From Pleurodeles waltl (lineage: Eukaryota > Chordata > Amphibia > Caudata > Salamandridae), in contig NC_090443.1 of assembly GCF_031143425.1 (NCBI RefSeq), positions 1,059,136,423-1,059,200,422 of the forward strand: a stretch of DNA of 64,000 nt, written 5' to 3'. Positions within the stretch are counted from its first letter, which is position 1. Every line of letters begins with the position of its first letter. A program made the translations under genes and the position numbers. Under the pieces are notes generated by a model, which worked only from the letters and a program-made list of their open reading frames with translations, was not told where the DNA came from and made no database searches. Positions 22,136 to 32,809 of this stretch are shown here, piece after piece.

Positions 22136-22152
22136 CAACCCCCCCCCCCCAA
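22136..22152 (-). other. Polypurine tract (second-strand primer)
   Basis: On the minus strand a TTT plus a run of 12 G then TTG immediately precedes the 3' LTR. This is the position and base composition of the polypurine tract that primes plus-strand DNA in LTR elements. Confidence 0.55.
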
Positions 22153-22168
22153 ACGAAGGACAATAAGA

Positions 22169-22470
22169 CTAGCCATGACCTGATGAGTCTTCATTGTCTA
22201 AGTGGAAATATCTGGAGAGTCCATCTGCATTGGAGTGGGTACTCCCAGGTCTATGTTCCACTGTATAGTCTATTCCCTGTAGGGATATGGACCACCTCAA
22301 CAATTTAGGGTTTTCACCTTTCATTTGTTTTAGCCAAAGTAGAGGTTTGTGGACTGTCTGAACAATGAAGTGAGTGCCAAACAGGTATGGCCTCAACTTC
22401 TTCAGTGCCCAGACCACAACAAATGCCTCCCTCTCTATGGCAGACCAATGCTTTTGCTCTAGGGGTCAAC
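22169..22470 (-). pseudogene. pol: RNase H C-terminal end, out of frame with pol
   Basis: A frame one step away from the main pol ORF continues RNase H: VVWALKKLRPYLFG, then a TVHKPLLWL motif, and ends with SNADGLSRYF, the usual RNase H tail (N.ADALSR) of Ty3/gypsy. The shift lies around 22470, so the final part of RNase H would not be translated with pol in this copy. Confidence 0.75.
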
Positions 22471-24845
22471 CTCCTGCTGATAAAAGAAACAGGTTGATCC
22501 TGGCCCTCAGAATTAAGTTGTGATAAGACTGCCCCCACCCCTAATTCAGATGCATCTGTTTGGACAATGATTTTTTTGGAGTAACAGGGGCTTTTTAGGA
22601 CAGGTGCAGAGCACATGGCCTGCTTCAGCTCATCAGAAGCTTTCTGACAGTTTGCTGTCCATAATACCTTCTTAGGCATTTTCTTAGATGTGAGGTCATT
22701 AAGAGGGGCTGCAATGGAGCCATAGTTCTTTATGAACCTCCTGTAGTACCCAGTGAGGCCTAAAAAGGCTGTCACCTGAGTCTGAGTTGTAGGGGGAACC
22801 CAATCTATAATAGTTTGGATTTTCCCCTGAAGTGGTGCAATCTGTTCTCCGCCTACCAGGTGTCCCAGATAAACCACTTTCCCCTGCCCTATCTGGCAAT
22901 TTGAAGCCTTGATAGTGAGGCCTGCCTTTGGCAGGGCCTCCAAAACTTTCCATAGGTGGAGCAGGTGATCATCCCAGCTGGAGCTAAAGACAGCTATATC
23001 ATCTAGATATGCTACACTAAAAGCTTCCAGCCCTTGCAGGACTGTGTTCACCAACCTTTGAAAAGTGTCAGGTGCATTTTTCAATCCAAAAGGCATTACT
23101 GTGAATTGGTAGTGCCCTCCAATGGTTGAAAATGCAGTTTTTGCTTTTGCATCCTCTGATAACTTGATCTGACAATACCCTGCAGTCAAATCAAAGGTGC
23201 TTAGATACTTGGCAGATGCCAGTGTATCTATTAGCTCATCTGCCTTGGGTATAGGGTGAGAATCAGTTTTGGTTACCTGGTTGAGACCTCTGTAGTCATC
23301 ACAAAATCTAATTTCCCTTTTACCATCTTTGGAATGAGGTTTTGGTACAAGTACCACAGGAGAGGCCCATGGACTTTCAGAGTGCTCAACCACTCCCAGT
23401 TCAAGCATTTTCTGCACTTCTTGCTTTATGCAGTCTCTGACATGGTCAGGCTGCCTATAGATCTTACTTTTGACAGGCAAGCTGTCTCCAGTATCTATAG
23501 TGTGCTCACACCAAGAAGTGGTGCCTGGCACAGTAGAGAAGAGTTCAGAAAACTGACCCAGGAGATTTATGCAGTGGGCTTTCTGTTCAGCAGTAAGACA
23601 ATCTGCCAGTACTACACCTTCCACTAGAGCTTCTTGTTCTGTGGAAGAGAAGAGATCAGGGAGAGGGTCACTCTCTTCTTCCTGTGCCTCATCTGTTGCC
23701 ATGAGCAGGGTGAGATCAGCCCTGTCATAGTAGGGTTTCAGGCGATTGACATGGAGCACCCTAAGGGGACTCCTGGCAGTTCCTAAGTCAACCAAGTAGG
23801 TGACTTCTCCCTTCTTTTCAAAAATTATGTGGGGTCCACTCCATTTATCTTGGAGTGCTCTTGGGGCCACAGGCTCCAAGACCCACACTTTCTGCCCTGG
23901 TTGGTACTGAACCAAAACAGCCTTCTGGTCATGCCATTGCTTTTGGAGCTCTTGGCTGGCCTGAAGGTTTTTACTGGCTTTTTTCATGTACTCAGCCATC
24001 CTAGATCTTAGGCCAAGTACATAGTCCACTATGTCTTGCTTAGGAGCTTTTAAAGGTTGTTCCCAACCCTCCTTCACAAGTGTTAGAGGATCTCTTACAG
24101 GGTGTCCAAATAGGAGTTCAAAGGGGCTGAAGCCCACTCCTTTTTGGGGTACCTCCCTGTAAGCATAAAGGAGGCAAGGTAACAGTATATCCCATCTCCT
24201 GCGGAGTTTTTCAGGGAGTCGCATTATCATACCTTTGAGAGTTTTGTTAAATCTCTCCACCAGTCCATTTGTTTGTGGATGATAGGGTGTGGTGAACTTG
24301 TATGTCACACCACATTCCTTCCACATGGCCTTTAAGTAAGCAGACATGAAATTGCTTCCCCTGTCTGATACCACCTCTTTTGGGAAGCCCACCCTGGAAA
24401 GGATTCCTAGGAGGGCCTTTGCCACTGCAGGAGCTGTAGTGGTCCTTAGAGGAATTTCTTCAGGATATCTGGTGGCATGGTTCACTACCACCAAGATAAA
24501 CCTATTGCCTGAAGCAGTAGGAGGGTCAAGGGGGCCAACTATGTCAACCCCTACCCTTTCAAAGGGACCCCCAACCACAGGTAGTGGAATAAGGGGTGCC
24601 TTTGGGGTGCCACCTGTCTTGCCACTGGCTTGACAGGTTTCACAGGACTTGCAAAATTCCTTTGTGTCCTCTGACATTCTAGGCCAATGAAACAAGGGAA
24701 CAAGCCTGTCCCAAGTTTTCATTTGCCCCAAATGTCCAGCTAAGGGAATGTAGTGGGCTAGAGTTAGGAGGAAATTTCTGTATTCCTGAGGAATCACCAA
24801 TCTCCAGGCAGCTCCAGGTTTTGGATCCCTTGCTTTAATATACAA
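22314..24845 (-). CDS. pol: Pol: integrase then reverse transcriptase (Gmr1-like order)
   Basis: The frame is open for 843 codons. Order: an integrase HHCC zinc finger (H31, H38, C65, C68); the integrase core with D101 (VDIVGPL), D161 (SDRGSNF) and E197 (VERFNKTLK), exactly 35 residues between the last two; a C-terminal integrase domain (KWSGPHIIFEKKGEVTYLV, 334-352); then RT from about 450 (IDTGDSLPVKS, PWASPVVLVPK), catalytic YLDD at 614-617, thumb (FLGLTGYYRRFIKNYG) and RNase H (QTDASELGVGAVLSQ from 762). Integrase before RT is the copia-like order found within Ty3/gypsy only in Gmr1-type elements, as I know it. The residue before the palm aspartate (FCDDYRG) departs from the usual V. The last ~45 codons are frameshifted. 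Family function: cDNA synthesis and integration. Confidence 0.9.
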   Translation of the reverse strand: MYIKARDPKPGAAWRLVIPQEYRNFLLTLAHYIPLAGHLGQMKTWDRLVPLFHWPRMSEDTKEFCKSCETCQASGKTGGTPKAPLIPLPVVGGPFERVGVDIVGPLDPPTASGNRFILVVVNHATRYPEEIPLRTTTAPAVAKALLGILSRVGFPKEVVSDRGSNFMSAYLKAMWKECGVTYKFTTPYHPQTNGLVERFNKTLKGMIMRLPEKLRRRWDILLPCLLYAYREVPQKGVGFSPFELLFGHPVRDPLTLVKEGWEQPLKAPKQDIVDYVLGLRSRMAEYMKKASKNLQASQELQKQWHDQKAVLVQYQPGQKVWVLEPVAPRALQDKWSGPHIIFEKKGEVTYLVDLGTARSPLRVLHVNRLKPYYDRADLTLLMATDEAQEEESDPLPDLFSSTEQEALVEGVVLADCLTAEQKAHCINLLGQFSELFSTVPGTTSWCEHTIDTGDSLPVKSKIYRQPDHVRDCIKQEVQKMLELGVVEHSESPWASPVVLVPKPHSKDGKREIRFCDDYRGLNQVTKTDSHPIPKADELIDTLASAKYLSTFDLTAGYCQIKLSEDAKAKTAFSTIGGHYQFTVMPFGLKNAPDTFQRLVNTVLQGLEAFSVAYLDDIAVFSSSWDDHLLHLWKVLEALPKAGLTIKASNCQIGQGKVVYLGHLVGGEQIAPLQGKIQTIIDWVPPTTQTQVTAFLGLTGYYRRFIKNYGSIAAPLNDLTSKKMPKKVLWTANCQKASDELKQAMCSAPVLKSPCYSKKIIVQTDASELGVGAVLSQLNSEGQDQPVSFISRRLTPRAKALVCHREGGICCGLGTEEVEAIPVWHSLHCSDSPQTSTLAKTNER

Positions 24846-24925
24846 AAGGTTATCCTCCCAGTAAACTCTGTGAGAGTCACTGACATCCCCATTTGCTTGT
24901 TTGACAGCTTGCTGCCTTAGACCCT

Positions 24926-25324
24926 CTAGTGTGGGATATGGGTATGCTGTGCCACACTCAGCTCCTCCCTGGCAGGCCCCCCTTCACCCAAAAGCTCAGC
25001 AGTGTCTGCTTCCAGCTCCTCTGGTGTAGGTTCTGCACAGGGTGGAAATTCTTCTTCCTCAGACGTAGAATCCACTGTAGAGGGAGGGATAGTAGGTAGT
25101 GTTTTACCTTTACTAACCCTAGCTTTAGGGAGCACTTGGTCCATTCTTCCAGGATCCAAGTTACCCTGTCCTTTTTGCTTTTTGGCCTGAGCCCTGGTTA
25201 AAGCAAAAATATGCCCTGGAATGCCCAGCATTGCTGCATTAGCCTCCAACTCCACTTCTGCCCAAGCTGATGTCTCTAAATCGTTCCCTAGTAGACAGTC
25301 TACAGGTACATCTGAGGCAACCAC
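24926..25324 (-). pseudogene. pol: Protease C-terminus and protease-integrase linker
   Basis: It continues the protease in a second frame: VDCLLGNDLETSAW is the C-terminal protease motif, followed by an acidic Pro/Glu-rich linker (TSEEEEFPPCAEPTPEEL) like that of the plus-strand copy. A frame break near 25320 in a C/G-rich run separates it from the DTGA half. Another break near 24930 separates it from integrase, so Gag-Pol is not continuous in this copy. Confidence 0.65.
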
Positions 25325-26196
25325 AACTTTCTTTGGACCAGTAACCCCCCCCTCCCCCAGTTGAGATTCACAACAGCCATGGGGTGGCTAAGAGTGTTGT
25401 TATGAGCATCGGTTACTTGGTACTGGTGACCAAGTAGGTGTTGTTCAGGGTGGACCAGTTTCTCTATTACCATGGTAACACTGGCACCTGTGTCCCTGTA
25501 GGCCTGAACCTCAACACCATTTATTAGGGGAAGTTGCTTGTACTTATCCATATTAAGGGGACAAGCAACCAAGGTGGCTAAATCAATAGCACCCTCAGAG
25601 ACTAACACAGCCTCTGTGGTTTCCCTAGCAAGACCAACCCCAACTAAATTACCAAAAGTGAGCCCAGCTACTCCCTTGGATTGGCTATTAGTAGGTTTGC
25701 TCCCACCACCACTGCTATTACTAGGGGCACTAGGTGTAGCAGCAGGGCTTGTAGTGGTAGGAGGCTTGGTGCTTTTCTTTGGACAATTGGGATCTGTTGT
25801 CCAATGGCCTTTTATTTTACATAAATAGCACCATGGTTTCTTTTCTTTGTTTTGATTTGAAGAGGATTTGGGCCCACCACCCCCACCAGAGTGTTTTTGT
25901 GGGCCTGATGAAGACTCATTTTTAGATTTGTCCCCACCCTTGTCAGAAGACTTACCATCCTTCTTCTTGCCAACCTTGTCACCCCCTGTATGAACTTTTC
26001 TGTTCACCCTTGTTCTGACCCATTTGTCTGCCTTCTTTCCCAATTCTTGGGGAGAGGTCAGATCAGAGTCTACAAGGTACTGGTGTACCAAATCAGACAC
26101 ACAATTATTAAGAATATGCTCTCTCAGGATTAAGTTATACAGGCTTTCATAGTCAGAAACTTTACTGCCATGTAACCACCCCTCCAAGGCCTTCAC
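25300..26196 (-). pseudogene. gag-pro: Gag C-terminus, nucleocapsid and protease start
   Basis: It begins in the capsid C-terminal region (LEGWLHGSKVSDYESLYN), with no stop at the W that is TAG in the plus-strand copy. A Ser/Lys/Gly-rich basic stretch follows, then a zinc-knuckle-like CYLCKIKGHWTTDPNC (CX2CX4HX6C, longer than the usual CX4C ending). The protease has YRDTGASVTMV, with DTGA present but a preceding G changed to R. Gag and protease share one frame here, so a Gag-Pro fusion without frameshift is plausible for the family. Confidence 0.75.
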
Positions 26197-26239
26197 TGAA
26201 TGGTCTATAAAGTCTACCCAGTCTTGTGAAGACTCCTTT

Positions 26240-26856
26240 TAGGTTTCTCTGAACTTCATCCTGTACTGTTCAGTGGTTAAGCCATAACCATCTAGGAGTG
26301 CATTCTTAAGAACTGTAAAATTATTGGCATCACCTTCCTTAACAGTAAGGAGCCTATCCCTACCCTTTCCACTGAAAGATAGCCATGGGTTAGCAGCCTA
26401 CTGCCTTTGAGGGACCTCCTGTACAACACAGGCCCTCTCAAGTGCAGAAAACCACTGGTTAATGTCATCCCCCTCCTTGTAAGGGGGAACTATCTTGTGC
26501 AGATTCCTAGAATCATGCTCTTTTGCAGGATGACTATTTGGAATACTGCTGCTGTCACCATGGGGTCCTAACCCCAACCTCTGCCTTTCTTTTTCTAAGT
26601 CAAATGCTTGTCTATCTAAATCCAGCTGTTGCTTCTTGAGCTTCAGCCTGGATTGTTCCACTCTCAATTTATTGAGCTCCCTTTCTAACATTCTGTCTTC
26701 AGGAAGGGTGGGTTGGGCATGCCTTGACACAGAAGAATGGTGAGAATGAACAGAGGGAGACCTGGCCCTAACAGGTGGCACTCTAACATTCTGGCCTACA
26801 GAAGTAACACTTCTACTGTGATGAGAAGTAACACTATTACTGTGATGTGAATTCAC
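26240..26856 (-). pseudogene. gag: Gag middle: coiled coil and capsid start
   Basis: A Ser/His-rich stretch (SHHSRSVTS) precedes a coiled coil (MLERELNKLRVEQSRLKLKK) and the capsid entry PPYKEGDDINQWFSALERAC. A TAG at about 26398-26400 and a TAA near 26240 interrupt the frame. The plus-strand copy keeps W and another sense codon at the first position, so these are point mutations in an otherwise alignable protein. Confidence 0.7.
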
Positions 26857-26946
26857 ATCAGTACCAGCTATGCTAGGTGGCCTGCTAAGGGGCAGGTTGG
26901 GAAGGTTCCCTTCTAAATCTTTTGCTAGGTGTGCCCCAGGGTCAGA

Positions 26947-27156
26947 TTAAGAACCATCAGCTAATTTCTCACCAGAAGTGCCAACTAAGGTCTTATCTTG
27001 TTCAATGAGCATATTAACTAACAGTTGTCTTGAGGGATTCTTCCCTACCCCTAAACCTCTATCTATGCAGAGACTCCTTGCTTCCTTCCAGCTAAGGTTG
27101 TCATAAGCTATGCTGGCCAGATCAAGAGTTTGGCCTGTACCAGACATGATAGACAA
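26947..27156 (-). pseudogene. gag: Gag N-terminus
   Basis: The ATG at 27156 gives MSIMSGTGQTLDLASIAYDN, then SLCIDRGLGVGKNPSRQLLV, homologous to the plus-strand Gag start at 16091 (SLCLDRGVVIGKNPTKEFL). A stop after 69 codons ends the frame. Divergence between the two Gags shows that the two elements are distinct subfamily members, not one element copied. Confidence 0.7.
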
Positions 27157-27399
27157 GAGTTTAAGGGACAGAAAAAGAAAGAAAAAGTTTCAGAACTTTT
27201 TTAAAGGACAGAAAAAACTTTAAACTTTTTAAGAACTTTTTGAAAGTTTTAGAGGTACTTTTCAGCACTTAGCAAAGAAGTGAGAGAAGAAAAGCAAATC
27301 TTTTTGGTTAGGTGTACATACACTGAACTTGTTTTGTATATTTTTCTCTTATGAAAAGTACAATATGACAAAGTGGTAAGTAGTTGCAAAGTATTTATC

Positions 27400-27417
27400 C
27401 CACCGCTGCACAACCAA
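27400..27417 (-). other. Primer binding site of the minus-strand element
   Basis: On the minus strand TTGGTTGTGCAGCGGTGG directly follows the 5' LTR end at 27418 and matches the site at 15820. Confidence 0.5.
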
Positions 27418-27651
27418 TGTAGGAGGCTGGACTGGCTTGTAGTGAGTACCAAGGGGTACTTACACCTTGCACCAGGCCCAGGTATCCCTTATTAGTGTAG
27501 AGGGGTGTCTAGCAGCTTAGGCTGATAGAAAAGGTAGCTTAGCAGAGCAGCTTAGGTGGAACTAGGAGACGAGTGAAGCTCCTACAGTACCACTAGTGTC
27601 ATATGCACAATATCATAAGAAAACACAATACACAGATATACTAAAAATAAA
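27418..27651 (-). mobile_element. Terminal 234 bp of the minus-strand element's 5' LTR
   Basis: It is nearly identical to the corresponding end of the 3' LTR (19206 onward), as expected for the two LTRs of one young element. The identity breaks at 27651, exactly where AAAAATAAA of the polyadenylation hairpin is joined to an unrelated position of a plus-oriented LTR. Confidence 0.7.
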
Positions 27652-29112
27652 CAGTTTGTTTTTTGCCTGCCAGGACCCCAGTGCTCATAAGTTGTGGCCT
27701 GAATGTGTGCTCCCTGTGTGGTGCCTAACTGTATCACTGAGGCTCTGCTAACCAGAACCTCAGTGTTTATACTCTCTGTGCTTTAAAATTGTCACTGCAG
27801 GCTAGTGACCATTTCACCAATACTAATTGGCACACTGGAACACCCTTATAATTCCCTAGTATATTGTACTGAGGTACCCATGGTATTGGGGTTCCAGGAG
27901 ATCCCTATGGGCTACAGCTTTTCTTTTGCCATCCATAAGTAGCTCAGACCTACCTTTACACAGGCTGCCACTGCAGCCTGAGTGAAATAACGCACATGTT
28001 ATTTCACAGCCATTTTTCACTGCGTTTAAGTAAATTATAAGTCACCTATAGGTCTAACCTTCACTTAGTGAAGGTTAGGTGCAAAGTTACTAAGTGTAAG
28101 GGGACCCTAGCACTAGCCAAGGTGCCCCCACATAGTTCAGGGAAATCTCCCAAGACTTTGTGAGTGCGGGCGCCATTACACGCATGCACTACATATAGGT
28201 CAATACCTATATGTAGCTTCACAATGGTAACTCCGAATATGGCCATGTAACATATCTAAGATCATGGAATTGTCCCCCAATGGCAAATATGGTATTTGGG
28301 TGCCAATCCCATGCATCCCTGTGGCTCCAGCATGGACCACGGGTACTGCCAAACTAGCCCTCTGGGGTTTTGTCTGGAGCTACCGCTGCTGCCAACCCTC
28401 AGGCAGGTTTCTGCCCTCCTGGGGTCTGGGCAGCCCAGTCCCAGGAAGGCAGAACAAAGAATTTCCTCTGAGAGAGGGTGTTACACCCTCTGCCTTTGGA
28501 AATAGGTGTGAAGGGCTGAGGAGGAGTAGCCTCTCCCAGCCTCTGGAAATGCTTTGAAGGGCACAGATGGTGCCCTCCTTGCATAAGCCAGTCTACAGCA
28601 GTTCAGGGATCCCCCATCCCCTGCTCTGTTGCGAAACTGGACAAAGGAAAGGGGAATGACCACTCCCCTGTCCAGCACCTCCCCAGGGGTGGTGCCCAGA
28701 GCTCCTCCAGTGTATCCCAGACCTCTGCCATCTTGAATGCAAAGGTGTGAGGGCACAGTGGAGATCTCTGAGTGGCCATTGCCGGCAGGTGACATCAGAG
28801 ACCCCTCCTGATAGGTGCTTACCTCTCTCAGTAGCCAATCCTCCTCTGAGGGCTATTTAAGGTCTTTCCTGTGGGTGTCTCTTCAGATAACGAATGCAAG
28901 AGCTCACCAGAGTTCCTCTGCATCTCCCTCTTTGACTTCTGCCAAGGATCGGCCGCTGACTGCTCCAGGACAGCTGCAACTCTGCAACAAAGTAGCCAGA
29001 AGACTACCAGCGTCATTGTAGCACCTACTCCTGCCGACTTTCTCTACTGTTTCCTGGTGGTGCATGCTCTGAGGACCGTCTGCCTTCACCCTGCACTGGA
29101 AGCCAAGAAGAA
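27652..29112 (+). mobile_element. Family-A LTR fragment, plus orientation, diverged
   Basis: It aligns to about LTR positions 70-1530 (GCCAGGACCCCAGTGCTCAT onward) but is more diverged than the full copies. At its right end it meets an oppositely oriented LTR piece, so 27652-30102 is a large imperfect inverted repeat. Confidence 0.65.
28854..28861 (+). promoter_or_regulatory. TATA-like box in the LTR
   Basis: TATTTAAG lies about 30 bp upstream of TCAGATAACGAATGCAAGAG, a block conserved in all LTR copies (TATTTAGG at 56950 in the solo LTR). This would place the U3/R boundary near LTR position 1300-1330. Confidence 0.35.
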
Positions 29113-30102
29113 ATCTCCCTGGTCACTCCCCTTTCCATTGTCCAGTTTTGCGCCAGAGCAGGGACTGGGGGTCCCTGAAACGGAGTAGACTGGTTTATGC
29201 ATTTAGGGCCTCAAATGTGCCCTTCAAAGCATACCAATGGCTTGGGGAGGCTACCCCTCCCAAGACATGTAACACCTATTTCCAAAGGGAGAGGGTGTTA
29301 CCCCTCGTCTCCCAAAGGAAATCCTTTGTTCTACCTTCCTAGGCTTGAGCTGTTCAAGCAGCAGGAGGGTAGACACCTGTCTGAGGGGTGGCAGCAGCTT
29401 AAGCTGCCCGGAAAACCCCAGAAGGCTGGTAGGAGCAATGCTGGGGGTCCTCTAAGGAGCCCACAGAGTGCACTGACTCATACTTCCAATGCTGGCAACA
29501 GTATTGGGGTATGATTCTGACATGTTTGATTCCAACATGTCTAGGTTCTGAGTTACCATTATGTAGTTTGACATAGGTAGTGACCTATGCCCGGTACACA
29601 AATAAAATGGCATCCCCGCACTCACAAGGTCTAGGAAAATGAACTGGAGTTTGTGGGGGCACCTCTGCTCATGCAGTGGTGCCCTCACACACAAGTACCT
29701 GGACCGTGCCCTCTGGGCTAGGAGGGCCTGCCATAGGGGTGACTTACAGTGACCTGGTGCAGTGACCTGTAGTGAAAAGGGTGCATGCACCTTTTCACCC
29801 AGGCTGCAATAGCAGGCCTGCAGGTACACTTTGCATGGACTCCCCATCGGTGGCATAATACATTCTGCAGGCAATGAGGATCCCCTGGTACCCCAATGCC
29901 CTGGGTACCATATACTAGGGGCTTTCATGGGGGCACCAGTATGCCAAATGTGGGGTGAAAATGGTTCAAGCAACCAAGTTTGAAGGGAGAGAGCATAATC
30001 ACTGGGGTCCTGGATAGCAGGATCCCAGTGAACACAGTCAAACACACTGACAACAGGCAGAAAATGGGGGTAACATGCCAAGGAAAAGGGCACTTTTGTA
30101 CA
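29113..30102 (-). mobile_element. 5' end of the old family-A LTR in L1
   Basis: On the minus strand it starts TGTACAAAAGTGCCC at 30102 and covers about the first 1.1 kb of the LTR, clearly older than the full copies. Together with 12336-12554 it provides the two termini of one LTR inserted in the L1, flanked by CTGGA/CTGGG. Confidence 0.6.
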
Positions 30103-31324
30103 CTGGGGAAGGTGACATGGGTTCAGACGGACACACCAAGGCGGCTTCTGGCTCTGCATATTGATTTGAAGGGGAGTACATTTACAGAAGTTAATGTCTA
30201 CGGTCCAAACGATCATCGAGAATTATTTCTCAGTGATGCAGTGTGCTGAACTCCCCCAACTCAGATGTTCTAATTGGAGGGGATTTTAATATTGTGCACG
30301 ACACACAGATGGACAGATCCATGCAGAGAGCTGGGCAAACTGGTGAGCTATCCTCACCCTTAGGGGCTGACTGGATGAGGTGGGGCTGACGGACATCTGG
30401 TGACAGACATATCCAGCACAGAGGGACTACACCTTCTTTTCTGCGGTATACCAGACATACGCTCATCAAGATTTCTTTTTAACGTCACCACATATCACTA
30501 AGGCAACATCTGCAGTAGAGATCGGGGTAGCGGCCCTTTCCGACCATTCATCTATTAACTTGCGGTTTGCGCCCCCCACTATTTCATTGAATACATGAAC
30601 ATGGCGTTTCAGTAATCGGCTCCTCACATATGACAGCACTGATAGACATCACACCGACCAGAGAGTTGTCCCTAGCCATAAATGACACAGCCAATATGAC
30701 AGCGGCCTTTCTTTGGGAGACCTTGGAGGGGGCTGTGGGGGGGCAACTCATAGCTATTGCAACGCGCCTCAATTCAGATCGGGGTACTAAGCGCACACAT
30801 CTGGAACCTGCAATCAGGACCTGGAGACTACGCGTAAAGCCGGGGCCCCGGCCATAGGCGGCAGAGGACTGTGGCCCGTCGGTAGAACAAGGTTTGCTAC
30901 GGACAAAACGAAAAGACCATCCGGCGAGGAACGAGGGCGCCTGGTGGCTCCGCGTCTCCCCCACACGCGATGTTCAGGGAGGGACTGAGCCGAGGTCCCC
31001 CAAGGTGCGGCGCTTCAGCCATACGAGCAGATTGTGGGGGATCTTCACACTGCCCTTCACTCGACAGAGGGGATCACTGATGACAGGATGGGGGACCTCC
31101 TACCCGCAGCCCCTCCATCTAGTACCCCCTCGAGAGCGCCACTTGCCGGGGTACAGACGGAAGCCCCCCTAAGGTACTGAAGGCCGCACCCCTCTTAAGC
31201 CTGGAGGCCCATGGTCAGGATGGGTTCGGGGCAGAGTTTCACGGAGCCTCGGGACACTCCTGGCCCCAGTATTGGTGCGGTTACATCTTTAAAGAGTTAT
31301 ATTGTAAAGATACAGGAATAACTA
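30103..31324 (+). pseudogene. ORF2: L1 ORF2, endonuclease C-terminus to early RT
   Basis: It resumes the L1 endonuclease: RLLALHIDLKGSTFTEVNVY then GPN, then in another frame VLIGGDFNIV, and near 30540 the SDHS motif (LSDHSSINL). The linker WRFSNRLL and a WETLEGAVGGQLIAIATRL stretch follow. RT starts weakly at about 31215 (QDGFGAEFH, matching the GPDGF.AEFYK motif) and ends at 31324, where a tRNA-like sequence takes over. The catalytic RT core is absent. Several frameshifts are present. The first codons continue the frame left at 12335. Confidence 0.7.
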
Positions 31325-31397
31325 ACCTCGAAGGGATTCGATCCCACAACCTTTGCAGTCAGTCAGGCGCCTCATCCATCAGGCCACGCACTCCTCC
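31321..31397 (-). repeat. tRNA-like sequence (box A and box B)
   Basis: The minus strand carries GTGGCCTGATGGATGAGGCG (box A and D arm, tRNA-Arg-like) and GGGATCGAATCCC (box B and T arm). The anticodon stem is disrupted and the acceptor strands do not pair, so it is a SINE head or tRNA pseudogene. It marks the break in the L1. Confidence 0.45.
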
Positions 31398-32809
31398 GAG
31401 AAGTCAGAAGCAGCCCAGAAGCCTCTTTTCATCATCCTTGAGTTGGAGGGATTTTTCTTTTCGGAAGAGCTGGTGCCAAGCAAAGCTCGCGGCCTCCCTG
31501 GATGGAAATTGTCATAACAAGAAGCCCTGATGGTCCCCCCCGCTGCCCCCAGCCCTTGTGTTTCTCACTGACTGCTGCTCTCTTTCTCGCATCTTCCCTT
31601 TGTATCCATCCTTTCGTCTCTCTTGGGGTGGGCGAGCCAGAAACTAAGAGGGAGAACGGGCCGAGCCAAGGGCCTGGCGCTGACCCTGCAGGGACCACGT
31701 GTGAGGTGGGAATCCCGCACAAGCGATTATAATAGCGCTTCTCCAAAGAGGGCATTATTCCAATATTCGGGCGCATCTCCTCCTGGTACACCAGAATAAC
31801 ACAATCAATTGGGGGGCACCTATCTTTGAATAACTTTATTTCGGCTACCGCCATAAAAGTAGAAGATACAAAACATTTACATGGTCAGAGGGCGTATCAA
31901 TTAACAATTTTAAAGATATAAAAATACCATTATTTTTTTAAAGTTTTTACAATGACCTGAAGGGTATAAAAATATTAGATCATCAAAATTTGCTCCAGTC
32001 AATTTAAAACTTATCAAACTAGGGGCACCTATCACAAATCACACATTTCAAACCCGAACTTTGAAGCCTCCGTGGCCTCCCCGCTCGGCCTGGGAACAAG
32101 GCGGTCAGTGCGGCTCAGTCCTGCCCTGTACCCCCAGTGTGACCCGCCTCTTACCAGACCGGTACCAGCGTCAGGGCATCACATCAAGCAGGAGACATCT
32201 GTGGGTAGCATCAACTCATGTGACACACGGTGCTCTCACGGGATCATGGAAACAAGCATTTGCAATGCAAGGGGTCCCGCATTTACTTGAGGTGGCGCTA
32301 TTGGCACTGTAAATGCATACCCGGACTTTTCTTGCCATAGAAATTGGTCGCCCCTTCCTCATAATTTGTTCCTCTGTGCCACATAAGTCCAGTGTCCCTG
32401 CACATAAGTGTTTATAGCGCAGTTTGCATGAACATGGCTTCATGCGTTGGCACTATACCGTGCATGGGGTTGAGGCGAGGGGCGCACAAGATAAAGGAGC
32501 CCTGAGATGATCAACTTGTTTTCTTCAAGACGTGCATCAATGCTGGACATATGGAGAATGGGACTTGACCTACGTTGCTCCATCAATTGTGCGCTATAGA
32601 AGGGTCAAAGTCAACAAACTACCAGCCCTGCTAAGGGCCACGCATCTTGCGTTAGAATAACGCATTTTCAGACCTTTTCCCGCATTTCCCCAGTCCCTGA
32701 AATTGGCACGCAAAAGAACTATATCCTAATGGACATTAAACTGAAGACTCTGACTAAAAATAGGATACTTGACGGAAAAAAAAATACATATATGTAATTT
32801 CCTTCAATC
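31398..32809. other. No recognised feature
   Basis: Mixed-composition sequence without a motif I can name. Open frames reach 140 codons on the minus strand (31432-31854) but have no domain signature. Confidence 0.3.

Noticed and set aside
19206..27651. Endogenous retrovirus with env
   Set aside because: No envelope-like frame follows pol. RNase H is followed within about 35 bp by the polypurine tract and LTR. Domain order points to a Gmr1-like Ty3/gypsy retrotransposon.
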